Positions 25,572-33,873 of a stretch of 64,000 nt of DNA are shown here, one piece after another. The position numbers and the translations under genes were made by a program. Each line of letters begins with the position of its first letter. Position 1 is the first letter of the stretch. The stretch is from Duganella aceris. GTDB taxonomy: Bacteria > Pseudomonadota > Gammaproteobacteria > Burkholderiales > Burkholderiaceae_D. The DNA is taken from contig NZ_JAADJT010000007.1 of NCBI RefSeq assembly GCF_011090165.1, positions 186,001-250,000 on the forward strand. Reading direction: 5' to 3'. The notes under the pieces were generated by a model that had not been told where the DNA came from, searched no databases, and was given only the letters and a program-made list of their open reading frames with translations.

Positions 25572-26501
25572 ATGGAAACCCTGTCCAATCTCGAATCCTT
25601 CGTGCGCAGCGCCGAGTCGGCCAGCTTCTCGGCCGCCGCCCGCCGGCTGGCGTTGACGCCGGCGGCGGTCAGCCGCAACGTCGCCCAGCTGGAGCGTAAC
25701 CTCGGCGTGCGCCTGTTCCAGCGCAGCACGCGCGGCCTGAAGCTGACGGAGGAGGGCGAACGCTTCCTGCTCGCCGTCGGCGGCGGGCTGGACAGCATTC
25801 AGGGCGCGATCGCCGAAGCCACCGCCAACAAAGGCGAACCGGCCGGCGTGCTGACGCTGTCGATGCCGCCGCGCTTCGGCCGCCTGCACATCCTGCCGCT
25901 GTTGCGGCACTACGCGCAGCGTTTTCCAGCGGTGACGCTCGACTGCAGCTTCGACAACCGCGCGGTCGACCTGATCGCCGAGCGGGTCGACGCGGCCATC
26001 GGCGGCGGCTTCGAGCTGACGCCGGGCGTGGTGGCGCGCGAGCTGGCGCGGGCGCACATCGTCGCGGTGGCGGCGCCGGCGTATGTGGCGCGCGCCTGTG
26101 CCACGGCGCCGCGCACGCCCGCCGACCTGGCCGGCCTGGACGGCATCGTGATGCGCTCGCCGCAGACGCGGCGGCTGCGCGTCGCCAACCTGCGCGACCG
26201 TAAAGGCGTGGAGATGGAGGCCGCGCTGCGGCCGGCGCTGCTGGTCAACGACCCCGACGCGATCTGCGCGGCCGCCTTGATGGGCATGGGCGTCGCGCTG
26301 CTGGCGCTGGCCGACGTGGTCGAACACATCGAGCGCGGCGACCTGGTGCGGCTGCTGCCGGACTGGTATCTGGACGCGGGCCCGGTCTCGCTGTACTTCG
26401 CCAGCCAGAAACTGCTGCCCGCCAAGACGCGCACCTTCGTCGATTTCCTTACCGCCGCGTTCCGCGACCAGCGCCTGGCGCAGCGCTTTTCAGCAGCGTA
26501 G
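25572..26501 (+). CDS. LysR-family transcriptional regulator
   Basis: A 309-residue LysR protein beginning METLSNLESFVRSAESASFS, a standard family start. The helix-turn-helix is at about residues 20-40 (AAARRLALTPAAVSRNVAQL), and a type-2 periplasmic-binding fold follows. Two upstream in-frame ATGs (25554, 25563) fall within the palindrome next to the promoter -10 element, so 25572 is used. It faces the SDR/F420-reductase-like operon across about 110 bases and probably regulates it. Confidence 0.87.
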   Translation: METLSNLESFVRSAESASFSAAARRLALTPAAVSRNVAQLERNLGVRLFQRSTRGLKLTEEGERFLLAVGGGLDSIQGAIAEATANKGEPAGVLTLSMPPRFGRLHILPLLRHYAQRFPAVTLDCSFDNRAVDLIAERVDAAIGGGFELTPGVVARELARAHIVAVAAPAYVARACATAPRTPADLAGLDGIVMRSPQTRRLRVANLRDRKGVEMEAALRPALLVNDPDAICAAALMGMGVALLALADVVEHIERGDLVRLLPDWYLDAGPVSLYFASQKLLPAKTRTFVDFLTAAFRDQRLAQRFSAA

Positions 26502-26618
26502 TGATTTGGTCGCCGTTGAACCTTTAGTCATTGTCTTTTGTTTTAATGCAATTTTTTTGACATAGTCAGATTTCAACCTATACTTTTCTTGGCCTCGCTC
26601 TGCAAGAGGATGAAGAAA

Positions 26619-27782
26619 ATGGAATTTGAACAAAAAGTTCGGCCTGATGAACTCGGTGGTCGAGTGCGGGCGGTTCGCGTCGCCGCACGAATGACGCAAG
26701 AGGTAGCAGCAACCCGGTTGGGGATGTCGCGAACCACGATGGTTGCCATCGAAGCCGGCAAGCGGGCCATCAGCTCAAGCGAACTGAGAAAAATTGCCGA
26801 GCTCTTTGACGTCCATGAGAGCGAACTGCTCGATGTGACGACGCCCATGCTGGATATGGCGGTTGAGTTTCGCAGCAATGTCACGGAAGCGGAGTCCGCT
26901 GATGAGGTGATGGTGGCGTCGATGCTCAACCGAATGGCGCGCTCAGTTGTGCAGCTGGAGACGCTTGTGGGATTCCCGTCGTCGCCGCTGGATATGCCTG
27001 GAGTTATGCTGTCGCGAGACGAACCTCTGGAACAGCAGGCTGAGGATGCCGCTTTGGCGCTGCGTGCGCGCCTCGGCTTGGGTATCGGCTCGATTCAGGA
27101 TCTCAACGGCTTGATGGAATCTGAACTCGGCGTGCGTATTTTTGAGCGTGCGCTACCTTCCAAGGTCAGCGGGGCGAAGGCGTTCTCCGACTCCGCCGGC
27201 GGTTTCGTGCTGCTTAACGCGAAACACCCGAACTATCGCAGACGGGTAACGGCCGCACATGAACTTGCCCATATCTTACTCAGGCAACAAGGAGTGAGCG
27301 TGCATTTTGCTAACCAGTCGTTCGATAGCAGAGAAGAGAAATTCTGTGATGTTTTCGCTTGTTGTTTGTTGATGCCCGCTGCTGCCGTTCGAAAAAAGGC
27401 CAATGAATTAAAGAAGATCGTTGGCAAGTTTACGGTTCGTGAATTGTTAACCATGACGTTGTACTTCAACGTTTCAATGGAGGCGCTGGTGCGCCGTATG
27501 GTTGCACTCAACCTTGTGCCGAACGGTATGTACGAACGGTTGAAAGCTGACGGCTTCGCTCTGAAACATCAGGATATCGTTCGAGAAGAGTTAGGTTTGT
27601 CGCCTGAACCTCCTGCCTTCACCGCGCGCACGATGCTGCTTGCGATGGCAGCGCACAAAAAAGAATTGTTGAGCGAGCAGCAGATTGCTTCCATGTTGGA
27701 GCTTGATCTAGTCAGCGCCCGCAGGGCGCTGGAGGATCATGGCGAGAGCGAACATGAGAGCGCGCTTGAGCTGGTTCCATGA
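26619..27782 (+). CDS. XRE helix-turn-helix plus ImmA/IrrE metallopeptidase
   Basis: A 387-residue two-domain protein. Residues about 12-75 form an XRE-type helix-turn-helix (MTQEVAATRLGMSRTTMVAIEAGKR), and an ImmA/IrrE (M78) peptidase domain follows with the zinc motif HELAH near residue 211 and a downstream EEKFCDVFACCLLMP ligand segment. Such proteins act as phage immunity-repressor proteases or as antitoxins paired with a toxin gene. ATG 26619 is chosen because GAGGA at 26606-26610 is 8 bases upstream. The gene is clearly more A/T-rich and less G/C-biased at codon third positions than its neighbours, suggesting transfer. It is followed in the same frame by a PIN-like remnant. Confidence 0.85.
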   Translation: MEFEQKVRPDELGGRVRAVRVAARMTQEVAATRLGMSRTTMVAIEAGKRAISSSELRKIAELFDVHESELLDVTTPMLDMAVEFRSNVTEAESADEVMVASMLNRMARSVVQLETLVGFPSSPLDMPGVMLSRDEPLEQQAEDAALALRARLGLGIGSIQDLNGLMESELGVRIFERALPSKVSGAKAFSDSAGGFVLLNAKHPNYRRRVTAAHELAHILLRQQGVSVHFANQSFDSREEKFCDVFACCLLMPAAAVRKKANELKKIVGKFTVRELLTMTLYFNVSMEALVRRMVALNLVPNGMYERLKADGFALKHQDIVREELGLSPEPPAFTARTMLLAMAAHKKELLSEQQIASMLELDLVSARRALEDHGESEHESALELVP

Positions 27783-28010
27783 TTACCTGCCAGAGGCGCA
27801 GGCCAGTCCCATGCCGAAGAGCTCGGTGCGCTGGAGAAGGCTGGACTTATCAAAAAAATCGCGATGAGCGATGAAGAGTATGAGCGGTATCTTTCGATCG
27901 TTCAGGCGCCATTAGGGCAGCGGCTCGATGCCGGAGAGTCTGCCACTATTGCGGTCGCCGAAGCACGCCAACTGGTTGCGGTCATTGACGAAAACAAGGC
28001 CCGTTCCTAA
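27783..28010 (+). pseudogene. Truncated PIN-like (DUF3368-type) toxin remnant
   Basis: Directly after the stop of the XRE-ImmA gene, the same frame stays open to a TAA at 28008-28010. The encoded text (AEELGALEKAGLIKKIAMSDEE, then LDAGESATIAVAEARQLVAVIDENKARS) resembles the C-terminal half of PIN-domain proteins of the DUF3368 type, where GE-x-x-x-I-A and the ID/E-x-K-A-R segment carry acidic nuclease residues. The N-terminal half with the first catalytic Asp is missing and the end is cut short. The only internal ATG (27864) would give 48 residues. A broken toxin next to its candidate antitoxin is the simplest reading; the family match is from memory. Confidence 0.5.
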
Positions 28011-28051
28011 CCAGGCGCGTCGCCCCTAAATACCATCAGCCTCGCAATGCT

Positions 28052-31009
28052 CTAATCACGGTCGTAAGCCAGCCGGGCCGGCAGTTTGACGGTGACCGTC
28101 GTGCCCTTGCCGGCCTCGCTGGCGATATCGAATTGTGCGCCGACGCGCTTGGCGCGTTCCTTCATGCCGGTCAAGCCCCAGTGACGCTCCGCTTGCCGTC
28201 GCTTCACTTCCTCCGCATCCAGGCCGCGCCCGTTGTCGCTGACGCTCAGGATCAAGCTGTCGGCGGCGTATTCGATGCGCGCCGTCACGTCGCTCGCCTT
28301 GGCGTGGGCGAAGGCGTTGCGCAGCGCTTCCTGGCCGATCTCGGCGAACTCGTCCTGCACCGGCGCCTGAAGGCTGCGGCGCACGCCGGCCACCACCACC
28401 GCGAACGCGGTCGCCGGGTGCGTCGCCGCGAGTATCTCGCCGGTCTCGTTCAGCGCCGCTTCGATGTCCTGTCCGCTGCGCAGGTTGTGCACCTGGTCGC
28501 GGCCTTCGGTGATGGCGCGGTCGGCGTCGCTCAGGATGTTCTCCAGCTTGTCGCGCGTGGCGCTATCGTGCGGCAGCTTGTGCGACACCGAGGACACCCG
28601 CAGGATCAGCGATTGCACGCTTTGCAGGAAGGTGTCGTGCAGGGTGCGGGCGATGCGCTCGCGTTCGTCCAGCCGGGCCTGCATCTGGCGCGCGATGGCG
28701 CTGGTCGCCACCTTGATCCGATAGCGGTACGCCGCGTAGATCGCCAGCAGCAGCGCCAATACGCACAGCAGACGGAACCACCAGGTCTGCATCACGGTCG
28801 GCGTGATCTCGATGCTTTGTGTGGCGATGGTGTCGCCCACCATGCCGTCCTCGTTGACCGCGCGCACATGGAAGCGGTAGTGGCCCGGCCCGACGTTGGT
28901 GTAGTAGGCCGCGCGGCGTGTGCCGGCTTGCTGCCAGCCCTGGTCCAGGCCTTCCAGCTGGTATTCGAAACGCATGCCTTCGGGCTTGCGCAAACCCGGC
29001 GCGGTGTACTCGATGGAGAAGTTGCTGGAGCCCGGCGGCAGCACCGCCGGCGCCAGCAGCGGATAGCTCGCCTTGCCGGTGGCCACCGCGAGCAGTTGCA
29101 CCAGTGGCTTGACGGTGTTCAGCTTCAGCTCGGCCGTCTCCAGCCGCACCAGGCCGCCGGTGGCGCGGAACCACAGGCGGCCGTTGCCGGCGTTGAAGAT
29201 GGTCGGCAGCCGGTTGTCCATCGCCGCCCGGCCGGGGTAGCCTTCCAGTACGTTGATGACCGCGTATTTCAACGGCAGCGCCGGTTGCGCGATCGACGCT
29301 TCCCAGTCCTCGCGGCGGATGTGCACCACGCCCTTGCTGCCGTTCAGCCAGCGGTCGCCGTCGGCGGTGACGGCCATGCCGGTGACGTTGCGCAGAGGTT
29401 CGGCGTCGCGCGGTTGCAGCTGCACGAAGTGCTGCTCGCGCTTGAAGGCGATGCCGTCGCGGCCGCCGACCACCAACTGCGGCCCGGGGAATATCCCCGA
29501 CTCGGCGCCGATCATGCCGATGTCGAATTCGCTCAGCTTGCCGTCGTCGTACAGCGTCAGCTTGCCGTCGTTGTGGCTCAGCCATAACTGGCCGACGCCG
29601 CCGGCCGCCGACATGAAAATGCGCTTCGGCAGATTGAAGCTGGCGCGCGGCAGCCATTTGCCATCGACCAAACCCATCAGGCCGGTCTGCAGCGACGCCA
29701 TCCACAATATCTTGCCGTCGTCCAGCATGCCGATGACGGTCAGGTCCGGCGGCTGCGTGCCCGGTGGCAAAGGCAGGGCGATCCGGGTCGAGCGGCCGTG
29801 GTAGATGCGTTCGATATCGCGTTTGCCCGCGATCAGCAATGCGCCATCGCGGTCGTTGGCCAGCACCCAGCCGCTGCGCAGCGGATCGCGTTCCGGCGGC
29901 ACGCCGGGCGACACCCGCCACACCGCGCGGTTGAGCATTTCGACCACCCACAGCTGGCCTTCGGTATCGCTGGCGGTGCTGTAGATCGCGGTGGGGCCGG
30001 GGATGCGCGCCGGGATCAGTTTGTTTTCACGGAAGCGATCAAGGCCGGATTGGGTGGACACCCAGATATTGCCCTCCCGGTCTTCCAGCACCACGTTGGT
30101 GGACAGCGCGCTGAGTTGCCACTGCTGGTCCAGCCGGTCGTCGGCCTGTCGCGATGGAATGATGACGCTGGCGGTGGAGGCGCCGGCGTTGGCGACGCGG
30201 CAAATGCCGTACGGGCATTTCAGCGCCCACAGATTGCCGTCGCGGTCGAACTGCCCGCCCGACCGGGACTCGCTTTGCGTGGCGTTCGGGTCGCGCGGCA
30301 GTTGTTGGCCGGTCGGCGGCGTCGGGACCAGACGCACCATGTCGGCGCGCGCCACCCACAAGCGTCCGTCCGGCGACTGCAGCAGGCTGCCGTGCAAGTC
30401 GGCGTCGGGCAGGCGTTGCAGCTTCTTGCTGGCGCGATCGTACATGTAGACGAATTTTTCGTTCGATGCCCATACCCGGCCATATTGGTCGATCAGCACG
30501 CTGAAGCTCCGGCCCGCCCACTCGGGGCCGGACGACATCGTTTCCCATTTGCCGTCGCGGTACCGGTACAAGCCGGTGACGCAGACCGCCCAGATGACGC
30601 CGTCCTTGTCCCGCGCCATCGAGGCGATCGGCCCCATCGTGGTGGCCTTGGTGTCGATCAGCTCTTCGGTTTTGCCGTCGGGATGCAGGATGGTCAGGCC
30701 TTCGAGGTCGTAACTGACCAGCAGGTCGCCGTTGTCGAGCGCATGCAGGTTAAAGATGCGATCGCGCGGCATCGGCCGCTTTTCGAAACGCACGCCGTCG
30801 AAGCGGTACAGGCCGTCGGAGGTGCCGAGCCATAGCCAGCCGTCGCGGCTTTGCGCCATGCTCTGGATGTCGCCCGGCACGCCGTCTTTCTCGCTCCACG
30901 AAACGTGGTTCAGGTCTTGCAGGCGGATCTTGGGATTCAGCGCCGACGCGTGTTGAGCAACCAGAATGACGGCGGCGCTAAGCGCCAGCTTGAAATAACG
31001 TGCGAGCAT
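28052..31009 (-). CDS. Sensor histidine kinase with two-component-regulator propeller
   Basis: A 985-residue inner-membrane kinase. A signal/anchor (MLARYFKLALSAAVILVAQHASA) precedes a periplasmic beta-propeller of Reg_prop repeats (GWLWLGTSDGLYRFDG is the first clear blade), a Y_Y_Y Ig-like domain (about 690-755), one transmembrane helix (about 765-785, WWFRLLCVLALLLAIYAAY), a HisKA_3 dimerisation segment with the phospho-acceptor in ARTLHDTFLQ, and a HATPase domain with DNGRGL and GLTGMKERA. The ATG at 31009 has GGAG six bases upstream, unlike the ATG at 31021. HisKA_3 kinases normally pair with a NarL-type regulator, but none is adjacent. The propeller suggests a polysaccharide or breakdown-product signal. 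Confidence 0.9.
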   Translation of the reverse strand: MLARYFKLALSAAVILVAQHASALNPKIRLQDLNHVSWSEKDGVPGDIQSMAQSRDGWLWLGTSDGLYRFDGVRFEKRPMPRDRIFNLHALDNGDLLVSYDLEGLTILHPDGKTEELIDTKATTMGPIASMARDKDGVIWAVCVTGLYRYRDGKWETMSSGPEWAGRSFSVLIDQYGRVWASNEKFVYMYDRASKKLQRLPDADLHGSLLQSPDGRLWVARADMVRLVPTPPTGQQLPRDPNATQSESRSGGQFDRDGNLWALKCPYGICRVANAGASTASVIIPSRQADDRLDQQWQLSALSTNVVLEDREGNIWVSTQSGLDRFRENKLIPARIPGPTAIYSTASDTEGQLWVVEMLNRAVWRVSPGVPPERDPLRSGWVLANDRDGALLIAGKRDIERIYHGRSTRIALPLPPGTQPPDLTVIGMLDDGKILWMASLQTGLMGLVDGKWLPRASFNLPKRIFMSAAGGVGQLWLSHNDGKLTLYDDGKLSEFDIGMIGAESGIFPGPQLVVGGRDGIAFKREQHFVQLQPRDAEPLRNVTGMAVTADGDRWLNGSKGVVHIRREDWEASIAQPALPLKYAVINVLEGYPGRAAMDNRLPTIFNAGNGRLWFRATGGLVRLETAELKLNTVKPLVQLLAVATGKASYPLLAPAVLPPGSSNFSIEYTAPGLRKPEGMRFEYQLEGLDQGWQQAGTRRAAYYTNVGPGHYRFHVRAVNEDGMVGDTIATQSIEITPTVMQTWWFRLLCVLALLLAIYAAYRYRIKVATSAIARQMQARLDERERIARTLHDTFLQSVQSLILRVSSVSHKLPHDSATRDKLENILSDADRAITEGRDQVHNLRSGQDIEAALNETGEILAATHPATAFAVVVAGVRRSLQAPVQDEFAEIGQEALRNAFAHAKASDVTARIEYAADSLILSVSDNGRGLDAEEVKRRQAERHWGLTGMKERAKRVGAQFDIASEAGKGTTVTVKLPARLAYDRD

Positions 31010-31067
31010 GCGGCGCTCCATGACAGGGAATCCGCCATTGTAGATTGCAAGTCAACAATGGCGTCTC

Positions 31068-31469
31068 TTATTTTTCGTCGTACCTGTTCTGAGAGGCGCG
31101 TACCTGCTCGGCGTTCGTATTCACCCAGTTAAGGAGATTCTGCAAAGGATCGAGCAGGCTTTCGCCAAGCTCGGTTAGCTGGTATTCGACCCGTGGCGGG
31201 ATCTCCGGAAACACCTCCCTCGATACCAGGCCGTCGCGCTCCAGGTTGCGCAAGGTCACGGTGAGCATCTTCTGCGAAATGCCCGGGATGCATTTCTCGA
31301 TCTCGGAAAACCGGGCGCGCCAGTCCGGAAACATCTCCAGTGTGAGCAAAATGAAGATGCTCCATTTGTCGCCCACCTTGGTCAGGATCTCGCGGATCGC
31401 GCCGGGGTCTTTGCTTTTGCAAAGATTGGCGGGATCGGGCGGCGCGGTTCTTTTCTCTCTGGTGCTCAA
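31068..31469 (-). CDS. HxlR-family transcriptional regulator (Cys-containing)
   Basis: A 133-residue winged-helix protein of the HxlR/DUF24 family (ILTKVGDKWSIFILLTL, then SEIEKCIPGISQKMLTVTLRNLERDGL). A Cys near residue 17 (ANLCKSKD) lies at the position where YodB/HypR-type members sense quinones, aldehydes or disulfide stress. It is divergent from the SDR-VOC-Nif3-Nif3 operon across 123 bases containing a repeated TTAGTGACTGA/CTTACCT-like A/T-rich promoter, so it probably represses that operon and lets go in the presence of a reactive electrophile. The sensing role is inference from the family. Confidence 0.87.
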   Translation of the reverse strand: MSTREKRTAPPDPANLCKSKDPGAIREILTKVGDKWSIFILLTLEMFPDWRARFSEIEKCIPGISQKMLTVTLRNLERDGLVSREVFPEIPPRVEYQLTELGESLLDPLQNLLNWVNTNAEQVRASQNRYDEK

Positions 31470-31592
31470 GACTTACCTCCAGGTTAGTGACTGACGAAAA
31501 AGTGCCTCCTTCCGGAGACTTACAAACCACTATATCCTTACTTACCTAAGGAGAGCTACTTTTTTCGTTGATTACTTTAAAGGATGCACAGC

Positions 31593-32636
31593 ATGGCAAA
31601 GAACAACTATCAGGGCGCCTTGCAGCGGCCCATAGGCTCGGGATTCGGCGCCGCGTCGACGACCTCCGATGTCATCAAGGGCATCGATTTGGCGGGAACA
31701 ACCGCCATCGTCACTGGCGGCTATGCGGGGATCGGCCTGGAGACCGTGAAGGCGCTGACGGCGGCGGGGGCGCGTGTGATTGTCCCGGCGAGAAATCGCG
31801 AGAAGGCCACGCGCAGCCTGGCGGGCATCGCCAACGTCGAGATCGAGGAGATGGATCTGGCGGACGCGGGTTCCATCGATGCATTCGCCGACAGATTCCT
31901 GGCGTCGGGCCGCGCCCTGCATGTGCTGATCAACAATGCGGGCATCATGTGGGCGCCGCTGCGACGCGATGAGCGTGGCAACGAATCGCAACTGTCGACC
32001 AATTACCTCGGCCATTTCCAGTTGACCGCAAGGCTCTGGAGCGCATTGGTGATGGCGCGGGGTGCGCGTGTCGTCAATGTCTCATCGTGGGGGCATCACT
32101 ATTCGCCCGTGGTATTTGACGATCCGAATTTTCTCGCCAGAGAGTACGACACCTTGTCGGCCTACGGGCAATCGAAGACCGCCAGTACGCTGTTCTCGCT
32201 GGAATTAGATGTGCGAGGAAAAGGCGCCGGCGTGCGGGCCTATGCCGTCCATCCGGGAATCATCGCTGGAACCGAGCTGAGCCGGGATCTTCCCCGGGAA
32301 GCGCTGCAAAAATTCGGCGCGCTCGACGCAGACCACAATCCGATCCATGACTTGTCGAAGGGCCTCAAGACTCTGTCGCAGGGAGCGTCTACCACCGTGT
32401 GGTGCGCGACCAGTCCGGCGTTGGCCGATATTGGCGGTGTCTACTGCGAAGACGCGGACATCGCGCAACTGGACCGGCTCGACGCGGGCGACGCCGCCGG
32501 TGTGATCGATACCGCGCTCATGCGCGGCGTGGCGCCGCATGCATTGGACGAGCAGGCCGCACAGCGTCTCTGGGTGCTGAGCGAACAACTGTCGGGAATG
32601 AAATTTCAGGTAACAAACGAGGAGAAAACGCGATGA
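31593..32636 (+). CDS. SDR-family oxidoreductase (retinol-dehydrogenase-like)
   Basis: A 347-residue extended SDR: coenzyme loop VTGGYAGIG near residues 43-51, INNAGIMWAP, and the YGQSKTA catalytic Tyr-Lys pair. A C-terminal extension after residue 250 is longer than in classical 250-residue SDRs and resembles the retinol-dehydrogenase/WWOX-like group. The ATG at 31593 is preferred since AAGGA (31579-31583 region) is 8 bases upstream, while the ATG at 31584 overlaps it. First gene of an operon: its stop overlaps the VOC gene by four bases. Confidence 0.87.
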   Translation: MAKNNYQGALQRPIGSGFGAASTTSDVIKGIDLAGTTAIVTGGYAGIGLETVKALTAAGARVIVPARNREKATRSLAGIANVEIEEMDLADAGSIDAFADRFLASGRALHVLINNAGIMWAPLRRDERGNESQLSTNYLGHFQLTARLWSALVMARGARVVNVSSWGHHYSPVVFDDPNFLAREYDTLSAYGQSKTASTLFSLELDVRGKGAGVRAYAVHPGIIAGTELSRDLPREALQKFGALDADHNPIHDLSKGLKTLSQGASTTVWCATSPALADIGGVYCEDADIAQLDRLDAGDAAGVIDTALMRGVAPHALDEQAAQRLWVLSEQLSGMKFQVTNEEKTR

Positions 32637-33010
32637 TGGACCACATTATTCTGAGTGTAAGCGACGTGCAGCGGTCGTTGAAGTTTTACGAAGCGGCGCT
32701 GGCGCCGCTCAATATATCCATGTTCATGCCGTTCAAAGGCGAGGACGGACATGCCGATCTGTGGGGCTTCGGCGACGGCAAGCGCGCGTTCTTCTGGCTC
32801 AAGCAGGGCACGCCCTTTCCGGACGCGATCCACTGGGGCTTCGAGGCGGCGGGCAACCAGGAAGTCGACGCCTTCTACCAGGCCGCCATGGCCGCCGGCG
32901 CCAAGGACCGCATCTCGCCGCGCGCCAGGCTGGAGTACTACCCCGGCTATTACGCCGCCGATGTCATCGATCCCGATGGCTACCACTTCGAGGTCGTTCA
33001 CAAGAGTTAA
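32633..33010 (+). CDS. VOC-family (glyoxalase-like) protein
   Basis: A 125-residue single-module glyoxalase-fold protein: MMDHIILSVSDVQRSLKFYE supplies the first metal His and DGYHFEVVHK the last Glu. Proteins of this size dimerise to form metal sites that act on lactoylglutathione-like or other small electrophiles. It overlaps the upstream SDR gene (ATGA) and lies 13 bases before the first Nif3-like gene. GAGGAG stands 8 bases upstream of the start. Confidence 0.87.
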   Translation: MMDHIILSVSDVQRSLKFYEAALAPLNISMFMPFKGEDGHADLWGFGDGKRAFFWLKQGTPFPDAIHWGFEAAGNQEVDAFYQAAMAAGAKDRISPRARLEYYPGYYAADVIDPDGYHFEVVHKS

Positions 33011-33023
33011 CGGAGACTGAGGG

Positions 33024-33857
33024 ATGACGGTGAAGATCAATGCGTGGCAACTGGTCAACAGGATTCATGACCTTTTGGGCGAACGGCACAAGGAGGGCAT
33101 GTACGAGGGCAGGCTCACACGCAGCCTGTACGAGCCTGTTTCCGGAATATTGGTGGCCAACGAACCATCGATCGACGCGGTACGCCTCGCCATCGCGACA
33201 GGGCGAAACTGCATACTCTGTCGTGATCATCCCTACTACCTCTTCGGCGAGCATTGGTCGCGGGGCGTTGAGACGGAATTGGCGAACGACCCGGTGTTGA
33301 AAGCCAAGCGCGCGCTCATCGAAGACAACGGCATCCTGATCATCCGTCTGGCCAGCCTGTGGGATGACGCGCGGCCGAAGTGGTTTTCAGGCGCTCTGGC
33401 CAGGGCGCTGGGGTGGAAGACCGACGCGGAAATTCCTGGCGATCAGCGGAGCGCGGTGTATTGCACCGTGCCGGAAACGTCGCTCTTGGCGCTGTCCGAA
33501 TTTACCGCCAAACGTCTGAGCGCGAAAACGCTGCGCAACGTGGGCGACCCGGATTTGTCGGTGAAGCGTGTCGCCGTGATTCACGGCCTCGCTTTTCCCA
33601 CGCTGGTGTTTTCCCACGTGCTGCGGGATCAAACCGTCGATCTCATCGTGACCGGAACCACGCCCGAGGTTGATTTCAATACCAGCTATATTCGCGATGC
33701 CATCACAGCCGGTCGCAAGGTCGGCCTGATGCAAATTGGCTACGAAAAATCCGAATATCCCGGTGCGGTGGAAATCGGAGCCTGGTTGCGGACGGCTTTT
33801 CCGGGAATCCCGGTCGATGTCCAACCCGCGCTACCGGAACAGTCCTGGCTGGCGTAA
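33024..33857 (+). CDS. Nif3-like dinuclear-metal protein, divergent (cytosolic)
   Basis: A 277-residue protein of the NIF3/DUF34 fold without a signal peptide. NCILCRDHPYYLF takes the place of the family VVHHPLFF metal segment, and the C-terminal HxxxE ligand motif is replaced by GYEKSEYPGAVE, so two of the usual metal ligands look changed. The RLASLWDDARPKWFSGALARAL stretch matches the region found in its neighbour as VVWRFHDHWH. Family members are hexameric proteins linked to GTP-cyclohydrolase-like or cofactor-repair roles; no reaction is established. It is followed after 16 bases by a Tat-exported paralogue. Confidence 0.75.
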   Translation: MTVKINAWQLVNRIHDLLGERHKEGMYEGRLTRSLYEPVSGILVANEPSIDAVRLAIATGRNCILCRDHPYYLFGEHWSRGVETELANDPVLKAKRALIEDNGILIIRLASLWDDARPKWFSGALARALGWKTDAEIPGDQRSAVYCTVPETSLLALSEFTAKRLSAKTLRNVGDPDLSVKRVAVIHGLAFPTLVFSHVLRDQTVDLIVTGTTPEVDFNTSYIRDAITAGRKVGLMQIGYEKSEYPGAVEIGAWLRTAFPGIPVDVQPALPEQSWLA

Positions 33858-33873
33858 CGAGAGGAGAGTTCGT

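Noticed and set aside
30559..30570. GGTACCGGTACA resembling the LacI operator at 10077
   Set aside because: It lies inside the kinase gene, codes for Tyr-Arg-Tyr-Arg there, and lacks the outer palindrome bases.
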